64,000 nt of DNA from Terriglobia bacterium (GCA_020072585.1 JAIQGL010000002.1:219685-283684), one strand, 5' to 3'; numbered from the stretch's first letter, positions 18,401 through 27,946 are shown. Notes: generated by a model from the sequence alone, not told the origin. Numbers and translations are program-made.

Positions 18401-18987
18401 ACGATCTTGATATCGCTGCGGAGCGGGGACTTTCCAGCTTTGACCAACGGCACCGCCTGGTGGCCGATTACCTGTATGAACTTCCTTTCGGCAAAGACAA
18501 GAAATGGCTGACTTCCAGCGGCATCGGGCAGAAAATCTTTAGTGGCTTCTCCTTCAGCGGCAACCTGTCTCTGACGTCCGGATTTCCGTTCTCATCGCGT
18601 TTCTTCAGCCGGTCAACGGACTTGAGTCGAGGCATTACCGGCGCCGCGCGGCCAGACATTGTGCCTGGACAGTCCATTGAACTTGGCAATCCCACCATCC
18701 AACAATGGTTCAACACTGCGGCGTTCGCTTCGCCTGCGGGCGTTTTTGGCACCGCTGGGCGCAACACTATCATCGGCCCGGGAGCCATCTCTTTTGATAT
18801 GGCGGTGGCAAAGAGTATTCAGTTGAAAGAGATGCAGGGCATGGAGCTGCGGCTTTCAGCCACCAACGTTTTCAACACCGTGCATTTCACTTCGATAGAC
18901 TCCACCTTCGGCTCGCCGACATTTGGCCAGGTAATCGGCGCGGGCGCCATGCGCAAGGCGCAACTCAGCGCGAGGTACAGGTTCTAA
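15469..18987 (+). CDS. Oar-like TonB-dependent receptor with carboxypeptidase-regulatory domain
   Basis: A 1172-residue outer-membrane protein. After the signal peptide and a low-complexity Ala/Pro stretch comes a CarboxypepD_reg domain (GEISGVVKSGNVPLPGVAVS, about residues 67-150). A very glycine-rich segment (about residues 265-310) precedes the plug and barrel, and the barrel ends in a terminal aromatic (SARYRF). The layout matches the Oar-like receptors expanded in Acidobacteria, which take up large organic ligands. The ligand is unknown. Its stop overlaps the ATG of the next VWFA gene (TAATG), so the two are translationally coupled. Confidence 0.88.
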   Translation: MRRYSLQMLMILIVGLSGGACPQDALPASTGNQAAPAAQSSVQTKPDSSAPAAPGQVIASPAGAPYGEISGVVKSGNVPLPGVAVSAANTLTGKKYSTSTDVDGTFKISVTGKGRYVVRAEFSAFTPMTQEVLLNDQNRNGKADLAMVLLSRAQKDAQQEQRQQMAQQLAGRAGMQQLALSGGGDSGGPAAGGGDAASLAGAGLPNAGLAAEGGNESVAISGAQGRAEQNMFDPGEMQDRIADLRDQLGRQGGGSGTISLGGATANVQMIGGGGGFGGGGGFGGGGGGPMIVMMGGGGGGRGMRGFNINKPHGSVFLNYGGSALDAKSYSLNGQPENKASYNQNRFGITIGGPLNIPHIYQGGTKTFLFGSYNGSRSTNPFDVFSTVPTMAERGGDFSALPVQLVDPVTGATIVNNQITAINPAAAQLLSFIPTPNLPGTRRNFHFVSASPSNSDTGFIRFNHNFGPQQAGMLGMLGLAGPGGNRGGGGGGRQRRQQQQQNQKKESSHWSQSINGMFIYNNIRNTVLNPFPGLGGKQSIQNYNVNFGHNAVKGLFLNSLHFTYNRSGVNVANNFTNRNNIEGQLGISGVSQRPADFGLPNVNLSPQFSNLQDTTPVLRTTQNFSISDSMSLTRGKHGWSWGGDFRRQLVEASNASNARGTFLFTGAASGLPFADFLFGFAQETSLQSGAAEYNFRSNTFDLFVQDNWRAGKNLTFNLGLRYEYVTPFTESNNQLVNLDVAADFSAVAPVLPGQTGPITGRKFPDGLVHPDKNNFAPRVGLAWKPWTKTVVRAGYGVNYNIGQYGLMAGQLGFQPPFAVAQINPALTTTSLTLQNGFPAGITASANHITNTYAVDPNYKLAYVQSWNLNIQQEIKTSLVLNIGYTGSKGTHLDIVRAPDQLATGGPRFVACTPTTPAATNCVQPFLFESSEGSSILHQGTLRLRKRLRHGLSVGGTYTYSKSIDNASSIGGGATVVAQNDLDIAAERGLSSFDQRHRLVADYLYELPFGKDKKWLTSSGIGQKIFSGFSFSGNLSLTSGFPFSSRFFSRSTDLSRGITGAARPDIVPGQSIELGNPTIQQWFNTAAFASPAGVFGTAGRNTIIGPGAISFDMAVAKSIQLKEMQGMELRLSATNVFNTVHFTSIDSTFGSPTFGQVIGAGAMRKAQLSARYRF

Positions 18988-21239
18988 TGGCCAGCAGATT
19001 CAAGCACAGGGCTTTCCGTAGCGAGGCTTTCAATGATGAGGCTTTCAATCGTGGCCCCAGGCCGTTGCAGCAGTTGATCTCACTAGCACTTGCCTGGGTT
19101 CTTTTGTTTTCCAGCGCGATAGCGCAGACGCCAGCGGCGCAGCAGCCGCAGAGCTCCAAGGGTGATCAGGGACTCTACCGGATGCGCGTTGAAACCGAAC
19201 TGGTGCTGGTGAACGTGGTGGCGCGCGACAAGCAGGGAAAACCGGTAGCAGATCTAAAACAGGAAGACTTCACCTTGCTGGAGGACGGCAAAGCGCAACG
19301 GATATCGAGCTTTGATTTTGAGAATCTTGATACAACGCCCCTGGCCGCAGCCAATGGCCCGTCACAACAAACCACGAACGGTCCGGCAGCACCGGCAAAG
19401 CCGATCCTAACCGCCAAAGACGCGGACCAGGCTTTAAGCAACAAGCGCGTGATCGTGCTTTTCTTTGATCTCAGCTCCATGGGGCCGGATGAGATGGAGC
19501 GCTCGGTGCAGGCCGCTAAAAAATACGTCCAGACCAGGATGACCTCGGCCGACCTGATTGCCATTGTCACGCTGGCTTCTTCACTGCGGCTTGATCAGGA
19601 CTTTACCGGCGACCAGGCGCGCCTGCTTCGCGTACTGAACCGCTTTTCCCACTCGGAAGGCCAGGGCATGGACAACGGGAGCGCGGGAGACGCGGACGGA
19701 ATCGAAGAAACCGGCAACGCGTACACGCCCGACGAAACCGAGTACAACCAGTTCAATACTGACCGCAAGCTGCAGGCGTTGCAGTCACTTTGCCAGGTGC
19801 TGGGAAAATTCAATCAGAAGAAATCCATCATCTACTTCAGCAGCGGGATGACGCAGACCGGCATTGAGAACCAGGCAGCGCTGCGCTCGGCCGTGAATAC
19901 GGCCATCAAGACGAACGTGGCCATTTATACGATGGATTCGCGCGGACTTGAAGCTGAACCGCCGGGTGGCTCGGCTGCAACGGCCAGCTTGCGCGGCACC
20001 GCCATGTACAGCGGCGCCGCGGTGCAGAGCCGGCTGGATGCCAACTTCGCCAGCCAGGAAACGCTCACCACGCTCTCCGGCGATACCGGCGGCAAGGCCT
20101 TTCTGGACACAAACGATCTAGGCCAGGTTTTTGACCGGGTACAGCGAGATACGTCTGTCTATTATGTTCTTGGCTACAAGAGCAGCAGCGCGCTGCGTGA
20201 CGGTAAATACCGGCATATTCAGGTCAAGGTCAACCGGACAGGGCTGAACCTGGAATTTCGCAAAGGGTATTACGCGCCCAAGGATTTCCAGCATTTCAAT
20301 GCGGAAGACAAAGAGCGGCAGATGGAAGACGAACTGGCTTCCGAGCTGCCTAACACAGATGTCGCCGTGTATATGGCTGCATCGTATTTCCGCATGGACG
20401 ACCGCCGCTTCTACGTGCCGGTGGCGCTGGTGGTTCCCGGATCACAGATCCCGTTTACCAAGGGCGGCGACAAAGACAAGGCTTCGCTCGATATTGTTGG
20501 CGAGGTGCTGGACGAACTGAAACGGCCGGTGGGCAGCGTGCGGGAGACGGTTAAGCTCTCGCTGGATGCTTCACAGGAAGTCCGCCGAAAAAATGTTCAG
20601 TACTCCACCGGCTTTCTGCTTATGGCGGGCAAGTATCACTTCAAGTTCGTGGTGAGGGAAAACCAGAGCGGCCGCCTGGGTTCGTTTGAAACTGACTTCA
20701 CGGTTCCCGATATCAAAAAGGCCCCGCTCAAGATGAGCTCCGTCGTCCTGGCCAGCCAGCGTCAGCCCGCTACCAGAAAAACGCAAAATCCCCTGGTGCG
20801 CGACGGCAATGAGCTGGTTCCGAACATCGCGCACGTCTTCACGCAGGACCAGCACCTCTATTTTTTTTATGAAGTGTATGATCCGGCGAAAGACAAATCA
20901 CCCGAGCCGGCGCCGGAGGTAAAAGACGCAAAAGAGAAAGCTCCGCCGGTGAAGAACCCCATCCACCTGCTTACCAGCATTGTCTTCTTCAATGGCAAAG
21001 TGAAGGCGTTTGAAACGCCCCTGATAGAAGCGCGACAGCTCAATGCCCAGGAGCGCAAGGCCGCGGTCTTTCAGTTTGATGTGCCACTGGCCCAGCTCAA
21101 GCCGGGCTTGTATACCTGCCAGGTCAATGTGATCGACGATGCGGGCGGCAATTTTACGTTTCCCAGACTTCCCATTTTGGTACGGGAAAAGACGAATACC
21201 GCGCCCGCTGTTTCATCTTCAAGCGGCGGCTTGAATTAA
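18987..21239 (+). CDS. Secreted VWFA-related domain protein, coupled to TonB-dependent receptor
   Basis: A 750-residue protein homologous to that at 11946-13796. A charged N-terminus of about 30 residues precedes the hydrophobic segment (ISLALAWVLLFSSAIAQ), so the true start could be later. Core motifs are LVLVNVVARDKQGKPVADLK with DFTLLEDGKAQRI, VIVLFFDLSSMGPDEMER at the metal site, and KSIIYFSSGMTQTG. The C-terminal 300 residues form extra beta-rich domains with a Pro/Glu/Lys linker. The TAATG overlap with the receptor gene suggests a joint role at the envelope; the function is unknown. Confidence 0.85.
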   Translation: MASRFKHRAFRSEAFNDEAFNRGPRPLQQLISLALAWVLLFSSAIAQTPAAQQPQSSKGDQGLYRMRVETELVLVNVVARDKQGKPVADLKQEDFTLLEDGKAQRISSFDFENLDTTPLAAANGPSQQTTNGPAAPAKPILTAKDADQALSNKRVIVLFFDLSSMGPDEMERSVQAAKKYVQTRMTSADLIAIVTLASSLRLDQDFTGDQARLLRVLNRFSHSEGQGMDNGSAGDADGIEETGNAYTPDETEYNQFNTDRKLQALQSLCQVLGKFNQKKSIIYFSSGMTQTGIENQAALRSAVNTAIKTNVAIYTMDSRGLEAEPPGGSAATASLRGTAMYSGAAVQSRLDANFASQETLTTLSGDTGGKAFLDTNDLGQVFDRVQRDTSVYYVLGYKSSSALRDGKYRHIQVKVNRTGLNLEFRKGYYAPKDFQHFNAEDKERQMEDELASELPNTDVAVYMAASYFRMDDRRFYVPVALVVPGSQIPFTKGGDKDKASLDIVGEVLDELKRPVGSVRETVKLSLDASQEVRRKNVQYSTGFLLMAGKYHFKFVVRENQSGRLGSFETDFTVPDIKKAPLKMSSVVLASQRQPATRKTQNPLVRDGNELVPNIAHVFTQDQHLYFFYEVYDPAKDKSPEPAPEVKDAKEKAPPVKNPIHLLTSIVFFNGKVKAFETPLIEARQLNAQERKAAVFQFDVPLAQLKPGLYTCQVNVIDDAGGNFTFPRLPILVREKTNTAPAVSSSSGGLN

Positions 21240-21374
21240 AGGCGTTTCCGCGTACGCAACAGTAACGTCACTACCGTAACTTGTTCGCCGCTTTCCCTGA
21301 CCATATTGTGATTACGTCAGGTTTGCAGCATCATTGCACACAGAACGCTGCAACCGGACGAGGGAGCGCGTTTT

Positions 21375-21581
21375 ATGGCTGTAGGAGACATCACCTTCGT
21401 CAAATGTCCGAACGGGGATTCGTTCCCGGTACGCAGGACCGCAAGCCTTTCATCAGGTATTCAGCAGATTGTCTGCCCCAGATGTGGCCATGGCTTCAAC
21501 GTAATGCTGGAAGAGACTGTAGAACGGCTCTCGCGCGAACCGAACCTGACGTTTACGACGCCGGTCACGCGGTTCGCCTAG
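21375..21581 (+). CDS. Small zinc-ribbon-like protein
   Basis: A 68-residue protein with a single cysteine in FVKCPNGDSFPV and a CxxC in QQIVCPRCGHGFNV. It could be a three-cysteine site or a degenerate zinc ribbon like those in MJ0042-type domains. The ATG at 21375 follows GGGAG at about 8 nt. No signal peptide is seen. Possible roles are nucleic-acid or protein binding, by analogy only. The longer overlapping frame from 21281 is a different reading frame and is not supported. Confidence 0.65.
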   Translation: MAVGDITFVKCPNGDSFPVRRTASLSSGIQQIVCPRCGHGFNVMLEETVERLSREPNLTFTTPVTRFA

Positions 21582-21659
21582 CTCCACGCTGACTCATCCA
21601 AGCCCAGGAACGTGCGCACAAGACTCTCTTAAGTCCTAACGCCGCTTCTTTCGCATCTT

Positions 21660-22733
21660 CTAGTGCTGCGACCTTTGCAGCAAATCAGCTAAATGACTGC
21701 CCCATATGGCCGGCCAGGAGTGTGTTCCATGGCCGCGGGTCTGGTCTGTAATCGGCAGCAGCACGTACTTGCCGTTCTTCACGCGCTGAATGTCGCGATC
21801 AATGATCTTGAGTTCGGGGGGATTGATCATGTCGTCGGCGGAGTTGACGGCGGTAAGCGGAGCGGTGATTTTTTCCAGCTGCGGCTCAGGGTTGTAGTTC
21901 CGTGATGCGTCGAAGTAGTAGAGCATATCGTTGGCGTCAGTGGTTTTCATGCGGCTGACAATAAAGTCTTCCAGAAATTTATCGGCTTGCTCGCGCGTGG
22001 GTTCTTCTTTCTGCATGCGCAGCGGTGCGCTGCCCATCAGGAGCAGGACGTCCAGGGCCGCAGCCAGGCCGTGTGGCTGCTGTTTGTATTCACCGTTGTT
22101 CCACCCGGGATCAGTACGGATGGCGTCGATGACCATGCGCCGCATTATGCGATTCCGCCCGGCAATCTCCACCGGCTGGCTGGCCAGCGGCATGGCTGCA
22201 TCCATGAAATCCGGGTGCTGCTCCGCCCATAGCCAGCTATGCATACCGCCCATGGATGTACCCATCACCAGACGCAGATGGTCCACGCCGAGCCCCTGAG
22301 TGAGCAGACGGTATTGCAGCTCAATCATGTCGTCATATTCATAATGAGGAAAGCGCATATGCAGGCCGTCACTGGGCTTGCTGGATTCGCCGTGGCCCAC
22401 GTTGTCCGGAAGAATGATGAAGTATTTGGTCGCGTCCAGCAGCTGGCCTGGGCCAAAGAGCACGCCGCCGAAATTGGGTGTAAGAAACTGCCGTCCCGTG
22501 CCGCCCGTACCGTGCAGGATCAGAACCGCATTGCGGACTTTACCACCGGAGTCTTTCTGCGGTGTGCCCAGCGTGTAGTAGTGCAGCTTGACTTCAGGCA
22601 GCTTTTCGCCGGACTTGAACTGGAAATCTTTAACTACAAAGGTGCCGGATTGCGGTGCGGGATAGTCGGCGGCGTGAACCGCCATCGCCGTGAACGTAAT
22701 GACCAATGCCACAACGGTGCGACCGAGCTTCAT
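21660..22733 (-). CDS. Exported alpha/beta hydrolase of the MetX-like family
   Basis: A 357-residue protein with a signal peptide (MKLGRTVVALVITFTAMAVHA) starting at ATG 22733, which follows AGGAG. The fold shows the oxyanion segment VLILHGTGGTG, the nucleophile elbow MGTSMGGMHSW, an acid in NSADDMINPPE and the histidine in RGHGTHSWPAIWG. Overall it resembles homoserine O-acetyltransferase relatives, but a periplasmic location argues against methionine synthesis. An esterase or acyltransferase acting on an imported or cell-wall substrate is more likely. Confidence 0.82.
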   Translation of the reverse strand: MKLGRTVVALVITFTAMAVHAADYPAPQSGTFVVKDFQFKSGEKLPEVKLHYYTLGTPQKDSGGKVRNAVLILHGTGGTGRQFLTPNFGGVLFGPGQLLDATKYFIILPDNVGHGESSKPSDGLHMRFPHYEYDDMIELQYRLLTQGLGVDHLRLVMGTSMGGMHSWLWAEQHPDFMDAAMPLASQPVEIAGRNRIMRRMVIDAIRTDPGWNNGEYKQQPHGLAAALDVLLLMGSAPLRMQKEEPTREQADKFLEDFIVSRMKTTDANDMLYYFDASRNYNPEPQLEKITAPLTAVNSADDMINPPELKIIDRDIQRVKNGKYVLLPITDQTRGHGTHSWPAIWGSHLADLLQRSQH

Positions 22734-22967
22734 AGGGTTCTCCTGAAAGACGGGAAAGCTTAAATCATGGATGGCAGTCAAGAAAAGGACATTTAATGCT
22801 GTGATCGCAGAACTGATGGGCCAAAAGGTGAGTCCATCTCCGATAATTCGTTACACGATATTTTATTTTCTTCGCGTGTAACGTACCGCCGGCCCGCTGC
22901 TCCATACCGGTGTTACCAGGCCCCATCCACATTTGTAGCTATCCACTTCCGGGAGAAAAGATACGCA

Positions 22968-23792
22968 ATGAAAGAACATCGCGCTTTCCGAATGATTGCG
23001 AGTGCGGCAGTAGTACTGTTGCTTACACTCGGCGGTTTTGCTCAATCCAACAATGAGAACAACGCCAGACCTTTGGCCGTCAACCAGACTGAAGGCTTTG
23101 CCCAGGGCCAGCTTTTGGTATTCACCTATTTCCAGAATTTCAGCTGTATCCACGAGCCATTTGACGATCTTGACCATAATGGCGTCGTGGCGGCTGAGGA
23201 TGCGAATGAGATGCAACGCCCTATCTGCGCCGTGGGACGCAACTCAACCATCGACCCGACGGGAAGACCCACTCAAAACACCCTGAAAATGTATGTAATT
23301 GCGCCGTTCTTCGGCAATGACACGAACCCCAATGATGCCTTTACTCCGGCCTTAGGTCAGGCGCTGCTGGGTTTGTTTGGGTTCATCCCGGAAGCGTTTA
23401 AGACCCATCCTACGGTGCCAGTGCAGTGCCCCGAGCCAGGGCTGCCGGTCACCAAGCACACAGGCATGCCCAGCACCTGCACCATGCATACCACGCAGAC
23501 TGACCTGGGCCCGGTGCTGGCCAAGCTGGGGAAAGTTCCTCCGAACACCAGCGTGCTTGTGCCAACGCTCAATCACAGCCACATCATTGACGGAAAAAAC
23601 TTTGGCCCGGTGTGGTGGGAGGTGATCTCCGTGCTGGTCACTGATCCCAGTGCCTGGCCCAGCGCCGATGGCACCACCGGCATCAACTCCCTGGATGCAT
23701 TGCGCGCCGCGCAGGCGGCCGGCAAAGCAGCCCCGGACCAGCCAACCAACTTCTTCCTGTTCTTTGATTCCCAACCGGAAGCACACAACTAA
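22968..23792 (+). CDS. Hypothetical secreted protein
   Basis: A 274-residue exported protein with signal peptide (MIASAAVVLLLTLGGFAQ within the first 26 residues). I do not recognise it. The mature part contains an EF-hand-like acidic segment (FDDLDHNGVVAAEDANE) that could bind calcium, and HIIDGKNFGPVWWEVISVLV, which suggests a compact beta domain. Cysteines are mostly single and spread out, so disulfides are possible. A strong terminator follows the stop, so it is probably monocistronic. Confidence 0.75.
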   Translation: MKEHRAFRMIASAAVVLLLTLGGFAQSNNENNARPLAVNQTEGFAQGQLLVFTYFQNFSCIHEPFDDLDHNGVVAAEDANEMQRPICAVGRNSTIDPTGRPTQNTLKMYVIAPFFGNDTNPNDAFTPALGQALLGLFGFIPEAFKTHPTVPVQCPEPGLPVTKHTGMPSTCTMHTTQTDLGPVLAKLGKVPPNTSVLVPTLNHSHIIDGKNFGPVWWEVISVLVTDPSAWPSADGTTGINSLDALRAAQAAGKAAPDQPTNFFLFFDSQPEAHN

Positions 23793-23807
23793 TCTTCATC
23801 CCAACGG

Positions 23808-23844
23808 CCCCATGGGCGCGCAGTGTGCGCCCATGGGGTTTTTT
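23808..23844 (+). terminator. Intrinsic terminator
   Basis: CCCCATGGGCGC (23808-23819) pairs with GCGCCCATGGGG (23827-23838), followed by a run of six T. It ends the secreted-protein gene at 22968-23792 and faces the convergent GNAT gene. Confidence 0.9.
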
Positions 23845-23857
23845 ACTTTGCGATGGG

Positions 23858-24304
23858 CTAAATCCATTTCGTCATCAGATTCCTGGCGACTTCTTCGAAG
23901 CCAGCTGTACGGTAGAGCGACTGAGCAGGCACATTCTCCCGCCCAACTTCAAGGCGCAACGCTTTGACACCGGCCTTTTTGCATAAATCCTCAGCAAAAG
24001 CGGCTACTGCTTTACCCAGTTTCTGCCTGCGGAATGGCTCGCTGAGGTAAAGCTCATCCAGCAGGGCAAACCTGCCGTGAAATTCCAGGCTGAAACAGAA
24101 AGTCAACGCAAAATAGCCGGCCAGTTCACTGCCACGAAAGATGAGATAGATTTGTCCGTGCTCGGGGGCCTTGAGCAGTCTATGGATCGCGCGCGTAGCG
24201 GACGATTCTTCAAATTTCATCTCCTGCTGCGCGTAAAAATCGCGCATCATTTTCAGCAGGGTGGGGATCTCCTGTTCCGAGAGAAGCTGGAAAAGCGCGT
24301 TCAT
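23858..24304 (-). CDS. GNAT-family N-acetyltransferase
   Basis: A 148-residue acetyltransferase with the GNAT fold. Motif A is visible as LLDELYLSEPFRRQKLGKAVAAF, with the acetyl-CoA pyrophosphate loop in RRQKLG. Motif B is ALRLEVGRENVPAQSLYRTAGF. The substrate cannot be predicted; it could be a small amine or a protein N-terminus. It is a single gene with no evident operon partner. Confidence 0.85.
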   Translation of the reverse strand: MNALFQLLSEQEIPTLLKMMRDFYAQQEMKFEESSATRAIHRLLKAPEHGQIYLIFRGSELAGYFALTFCFSLEFHGRFALLDELYLSEPFRRQKLGKAVAAFAEDLCKKAGVKALRLEVGRENVPAQSLYRTAGFEEVARNLMTKWI

Positions 24305-24450
24305 ACTTCGATTCTAAACGAGTCAGATTTTTGGACACGGTCCCCGCCGATGGATGAAACGCGCTGATCAATCCATGGTTATCAACTCTGATAAGTTCAA
24401 AGCTGAACATTTTTGCTGTGGTGATCGTATGGAAGATGAGTGAGGTGTGA

Positions 24451-26000
24451 TTGCAGACTGTTAGCATCGCCGGCAAAAGTCGCCGCACGGATTTTCTGCT
24501 TCTCGGCGGCATGACGTTGATCACGTTCATGATTCATCTGTTTCTCTACAAAGGCTACGGGATTTTTCGTGATGAGCTTTATTTTATTGCCTGTAGCTAC
24601 CGGCTGGACTGGGGCTATGTGGACATGCCGCCAGGCGTGGCGGTGGTGGCCTGGATTTCAAGGCACCTTTTGGGCGATTCTCTGTTTGCTCTGCGCTTCG
24701 TCCCGGCGCTTTTTGCCGCCACGCAACTCTTGCTCACCGGACTCACCGTCCGGGTCATGGGCGGCCGCTACTATGCTCAATCTCTAACCTGCTTATGCGT
24801 CCTGGCGGCGCCGCAGTTTTTTGGCACATTCCTGAATACTGACATGTTTATGGGACTTGGCTGGGCAGCGTGCGCATGGGTGGCTGCAAGGGTTTTTTCC
24901 GGCGAAGACGAACGGCTATGGATGCTCTTTGGCTTGTTCGCCGGCCTGGCGATGCAGGGTAAACACGCCATGGCGTTTTTCTGCGTGGCGTTCGTCGTTG
25001 GACTGCTCATCTCACCGCAACGGAAGATGCTGCTGGGAAAATGGCTGTGGGCCGGCATTGGCGTCACGTTTCTGGTCGCGCTGCCTAATGTGATCTGGGA
25101 ATACAACCACCACTGGGCCACGTATGAGTTACTAAGCAACATCGCCAAAAGCAACAAGAATCTGGTGTTGTCCCCGCTGGCTTATCTCCGTTCCAACATC
25201 GATTCTATCGGGAGATTTTCCCTGCCGGTCTGGGGAACCGGACTGCTCTGGTTCCTGCTGGCAAAAGATGGCCGCCGTTTCCGCACCCTGGGCTGGACAT
25301 GGATTGCCGCCCTGATTATTTTCCTTGCGCTCAAAGGCAAGATTATTACCTGACCCCGGTTTATCCCATGCTATACGCAGGTGGTGCGGTGGCGATTGAA
25401 TCATGGCTGGCGGAACGCAGCAAGGCCCGCGCCATGGTCTTACGCGTGGCCGTGGTTTTGCTGGTCCTGCTGGATACCATTGGCTGGCCCATGGCCATGC
25501 CCATGATGCCGGTGGAAAAGTTCATTGCGTATGAAGAAGCGCTGCACGTGGCGCCTAAGAGAACGGAAACCACAGAAGTCAGCCAGTTGCCGCAGCAGTA
25601 TGCTGACATGTTTGGCTGGCAGGAAGCAGCTGCTGCCGTAGCGCAGGTTTATAACCGCCTCCCGGCCGAAGACAGGAGTAAGTGTGGCATTTTTGCCCGC
25701 AACTACGGAGAAGCTGGTGCAATTGATTATTTCGGTCCGCAACTCGGCCTGCCTAAGGCCATCAGCGGCCACCAGAATTACTGGCTGTGGGGGCCGGGGC
25801 CGTACACGGGTGAGTGCCTGATTGTTATCGGCGGTTCGCATGAACTGCTGGACCCGCTGTTTACCAGCGTCACACAGGCCGGGGAACTCTATCAGCAGTA
25901 TGCCATGCCATTTGAAAATCATCGCCCGATATGGATTGTTCGCGGGACAAAATCCGGAACATTGCGTGACATCTGGCCGAAGCTGAAACTCTGGTATTAA
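24451..26000 (+). pseudogene. ArnT/PMT-like membrane glycosyltransferase, frameshifted
   Basis: Two overlapping frames (24451-25353 and 25299-26000) together encode one glycosyltransferase-39-like membrane protein of about 516 residues. The first has many membrane helices and the catalytic acid motif GIFRDELYFIAC near residue 40, as in ArnT/PMT-type enzymes that move sugars from polyprenyl-phosphate donors. The first frame stops after LALKGKIIT, while the second continues with DYYLTPVYPMLYAGGA, the expected next segment. One missing A in the run at about 25340 (GGCAAGATT instead of GGCAAAGATT) explains the break. This may be a real lesion or a sequencing error. A TTG start at 24451 follows GAGG. 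Confidence 0.8.
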
Positions 26001-26092
26001 TCTGGCTTTTTAGAAGGCAATTGTGCAAGACGAGAATTCCCGGCCCTCTCGGCTATAATGGCCGTCCCATTCCTGAGTCACTGGAGACATCA

Positions 26093-27946
26093 ATGCTCGA
26101 CCGCAGGGCTTTTCTTGTTGTTTGTTCCCATCTTGGATTGACCACCACCCTGTTGCCCGGCGTGCTCTGGGCCATGGCCGACGAAAAGGGAAAAGTCACG
26201 CGCGAGATGATTGACAGCGCCGCCGCCATTGCCGCTGTCCACATTGGTGAAGAATACAAGGACATGATGCTGGAAGGGCTCAATAGCTACACCGAGGGCT
26301 TTGACGCCATCTATGCGCTGCATATCAAAAATGAAGTTGCCCCGGCGGTCATTTTTGATCCGGTGCTTCCGGGCATGAAGTTTGAGACTGAGCGGCGCCC
26401 CATAAAGATTTCCGCTGCGTCCAATGCAAGTGGTGCAGCGCCTAAGAACCTGGAAGATGTGGCGTTCTATTCCGTGCGCCAGCTGGCCGAACTGGTCCGG
26501 ACGAAGAAAATTTCGTCCAGCGCGTTAACTGAGATGTATATTGCGCGGCTCAAGCGTTATGACCCGGTGCTGCACTGCGTGATCACGCTGACGGAAGAGC
26601 GCGCCACGGCGCAGGCGAAGGAAGCCGACCGCGAGATTGCAGCAGGGAAGTATCGTGGCCCGTTGCACGGCCTGCCCTGGGGCGCCAAGGACCTGCTGGC
26701 GGTGAAGGGATATCGCACTACCTGGGGCGCAGGCGGATTCGAGGACCAGAAGTTCGACGAGGACGCCACCGTAGTCAAGCGTCTGGATGCGGCCGGAGCC
26801 GTGCTGGTGGCCAAACTTACGCTGGGCGCACTGGCCCAGGGCGACAAGTGGTTTGGCGGCATGACGCGCAATCCGTGGAACACCAGGCAGGGATCCAGCG
26901 GCTCGTCCGCGGGTTCGGCTTCAGCAACGGCTGCCGGCTGTGTGGCGTTTGCCATTGGATCGGAGACGCTGGGCTCCATTTCCTCGCCATCCACACGATG
27001 CGGCACCACCGGACTGCGCCCGACATTTGGATTTGTGCCCCGCACAGGCGCGATGGCACTTTCCTGGACCATGGATAAACTTGGGCCCATCTGCCGCGCG
27101 GTGGAAGATACGGCGATCGTCCTGAGCGTGATCCACGGGCCTGACGGTCATGATCGGACCGTACATAACGCGGCATTCAACTGGGACGCCAATCTTGACT
27201 GGCGCAAGCTGCGCGTGGGCTATTTAAAATCCGATTTTGAACTGACACCACCGCCGCAGCCAGAGGCACCAAAAGAAGAGAAGGAGCTTAGCGCGGAAGA
27301 GAAAAAAAAGCGGGAAGAAGAGGCCGCCAATCGCGCCATGGGCCTTGCACGCCGCGAATATGACCACAAATTCGAAGAAGCCGCTCTGGCCAAGCTGCGT
27401 GCCATGGGTGTGAATCTAATTCCCGTGGAGTTTCCCAAATATCCCTACCAGGCCATGCGCAGCATCCTGGTGGCCGAGGCTGCAGCTGCTTTTGACGACC
27501 TGACCCGCAGCGGCCGTGACAAACTGCTGACCCAGCAAACCAGAGACGACTGGCCCAACACATTCCGCAGCGCCCGCTTCATCCCGGCGGTGGAATACAT
27601 ACAGGCCAATCGCGCACGCATGAGCGCAATGGAGATAGTGGCCAAAGTCTTCGAGCAGGTGGATGTGATTGTCGCACCCACGTTCAGCACGCAATTGCTT
27701 ATCACAAATCTCACCGGGCATCCGGCGATTATCCTGCCCAACGGGCTTCGCGGTGACGATGCTCCCAAAGCGCGCGTGCGCGATAACGGCGAAGTGGAAA
27801 ACGGCGGTCCTGGAACACCACTGAGCCTGACATTCCTGGGCCAGCTTTATGGTGAAGCGAAAATGCTGGCACTGGCCAAGGCCTATCAGGATGCGACGGA
27901 CTTTCATCGCAAGCACCCGCAGCTGGACGCGGAGCCTAAAAAATAG
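26093..27946 (+). CDS. Amidase signature family protein
   Basis: A 617-residue amidase (GatA-like hydrolase). ATG 26093 follows GGAG and begins MLDRRAFLVVCSHLG, a possible Tat/Sec export signal. The Ser-cisSer-Lys triad is recognisable: lysine in LPWGAKDLLAVKG, the Gly/Ser-rich loop in RQGSSGSSAGSASA, and the nucleophile region SETLGSISSPSTRCGTTGL. An N-terminal extension of about 130 residues precedes the amidase core, and a Lys/Glu-rich coiled insertion (KEEKELSAEEKKKREEEAA) interrupts the C-terminal half. As an exported enzyme it is unlikely to be the tRNA amidotransferase subunit. The substrate is unknown. Confidence 0.87.
   Translation: MLDRRAFLVVCSHLGLTTTLLPGVLWAMADEKGKVTREMIDSAAAIAAVHIGEEYKDMMLEGLNSYTEGFDAIYALHIKNEVAPAVIFDPVLPGMKFETERRPIKISAASNASGAAPKNLEDVAFYSVRQLAELVRTKKISSSALTEMYIARLKRYDPVLHCVITLTEERATAQAKEADREIAAGKYRGPLHGLPWGAKDLLAVKGYRTTWGAGGFEDQKFDEDATVVKRLDAAGAVLVAKLTLGALAQGDKWFGGMTRNPWNTRQGSSGSSAGSASATAAGCVAFAIGSETLGSISSPSTRCGTTGLRPTFGFVPRTGAMALSWTMDKLGPICRAVEDTAIVLSVIHGPDGHDRTVHNAAFNWDANLDWRKLRVGYLKSDFELTPPPQPEAPKEEKELSAEEKKKREEEAANRAMGLARREYDHKFEEAALAKLRAMGVNLIPVEFPKYPYQAMRSILVAEAAAAFDDLTRSGRDKLLTQQTRDDWPNTFRSARFIPAVEYIQANRARMSAMEIVAKVFEQVDVIVAPTFSTQLLITNLTGHPAIILPNGLRGDDAPKARVRDNGEVENGGPGTPLSLTFLGQLYGEAKMLALAKAYQDATDFHRKHPQLDAEPKK

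Noticed and set aside
21660..22733. Homoserine O-acetyltransferase (MetX) assignment
   Set aside because: The fold and catalytic residues fit, but a signal peptide places it outside the cytoplasm and no methionine gene is near.
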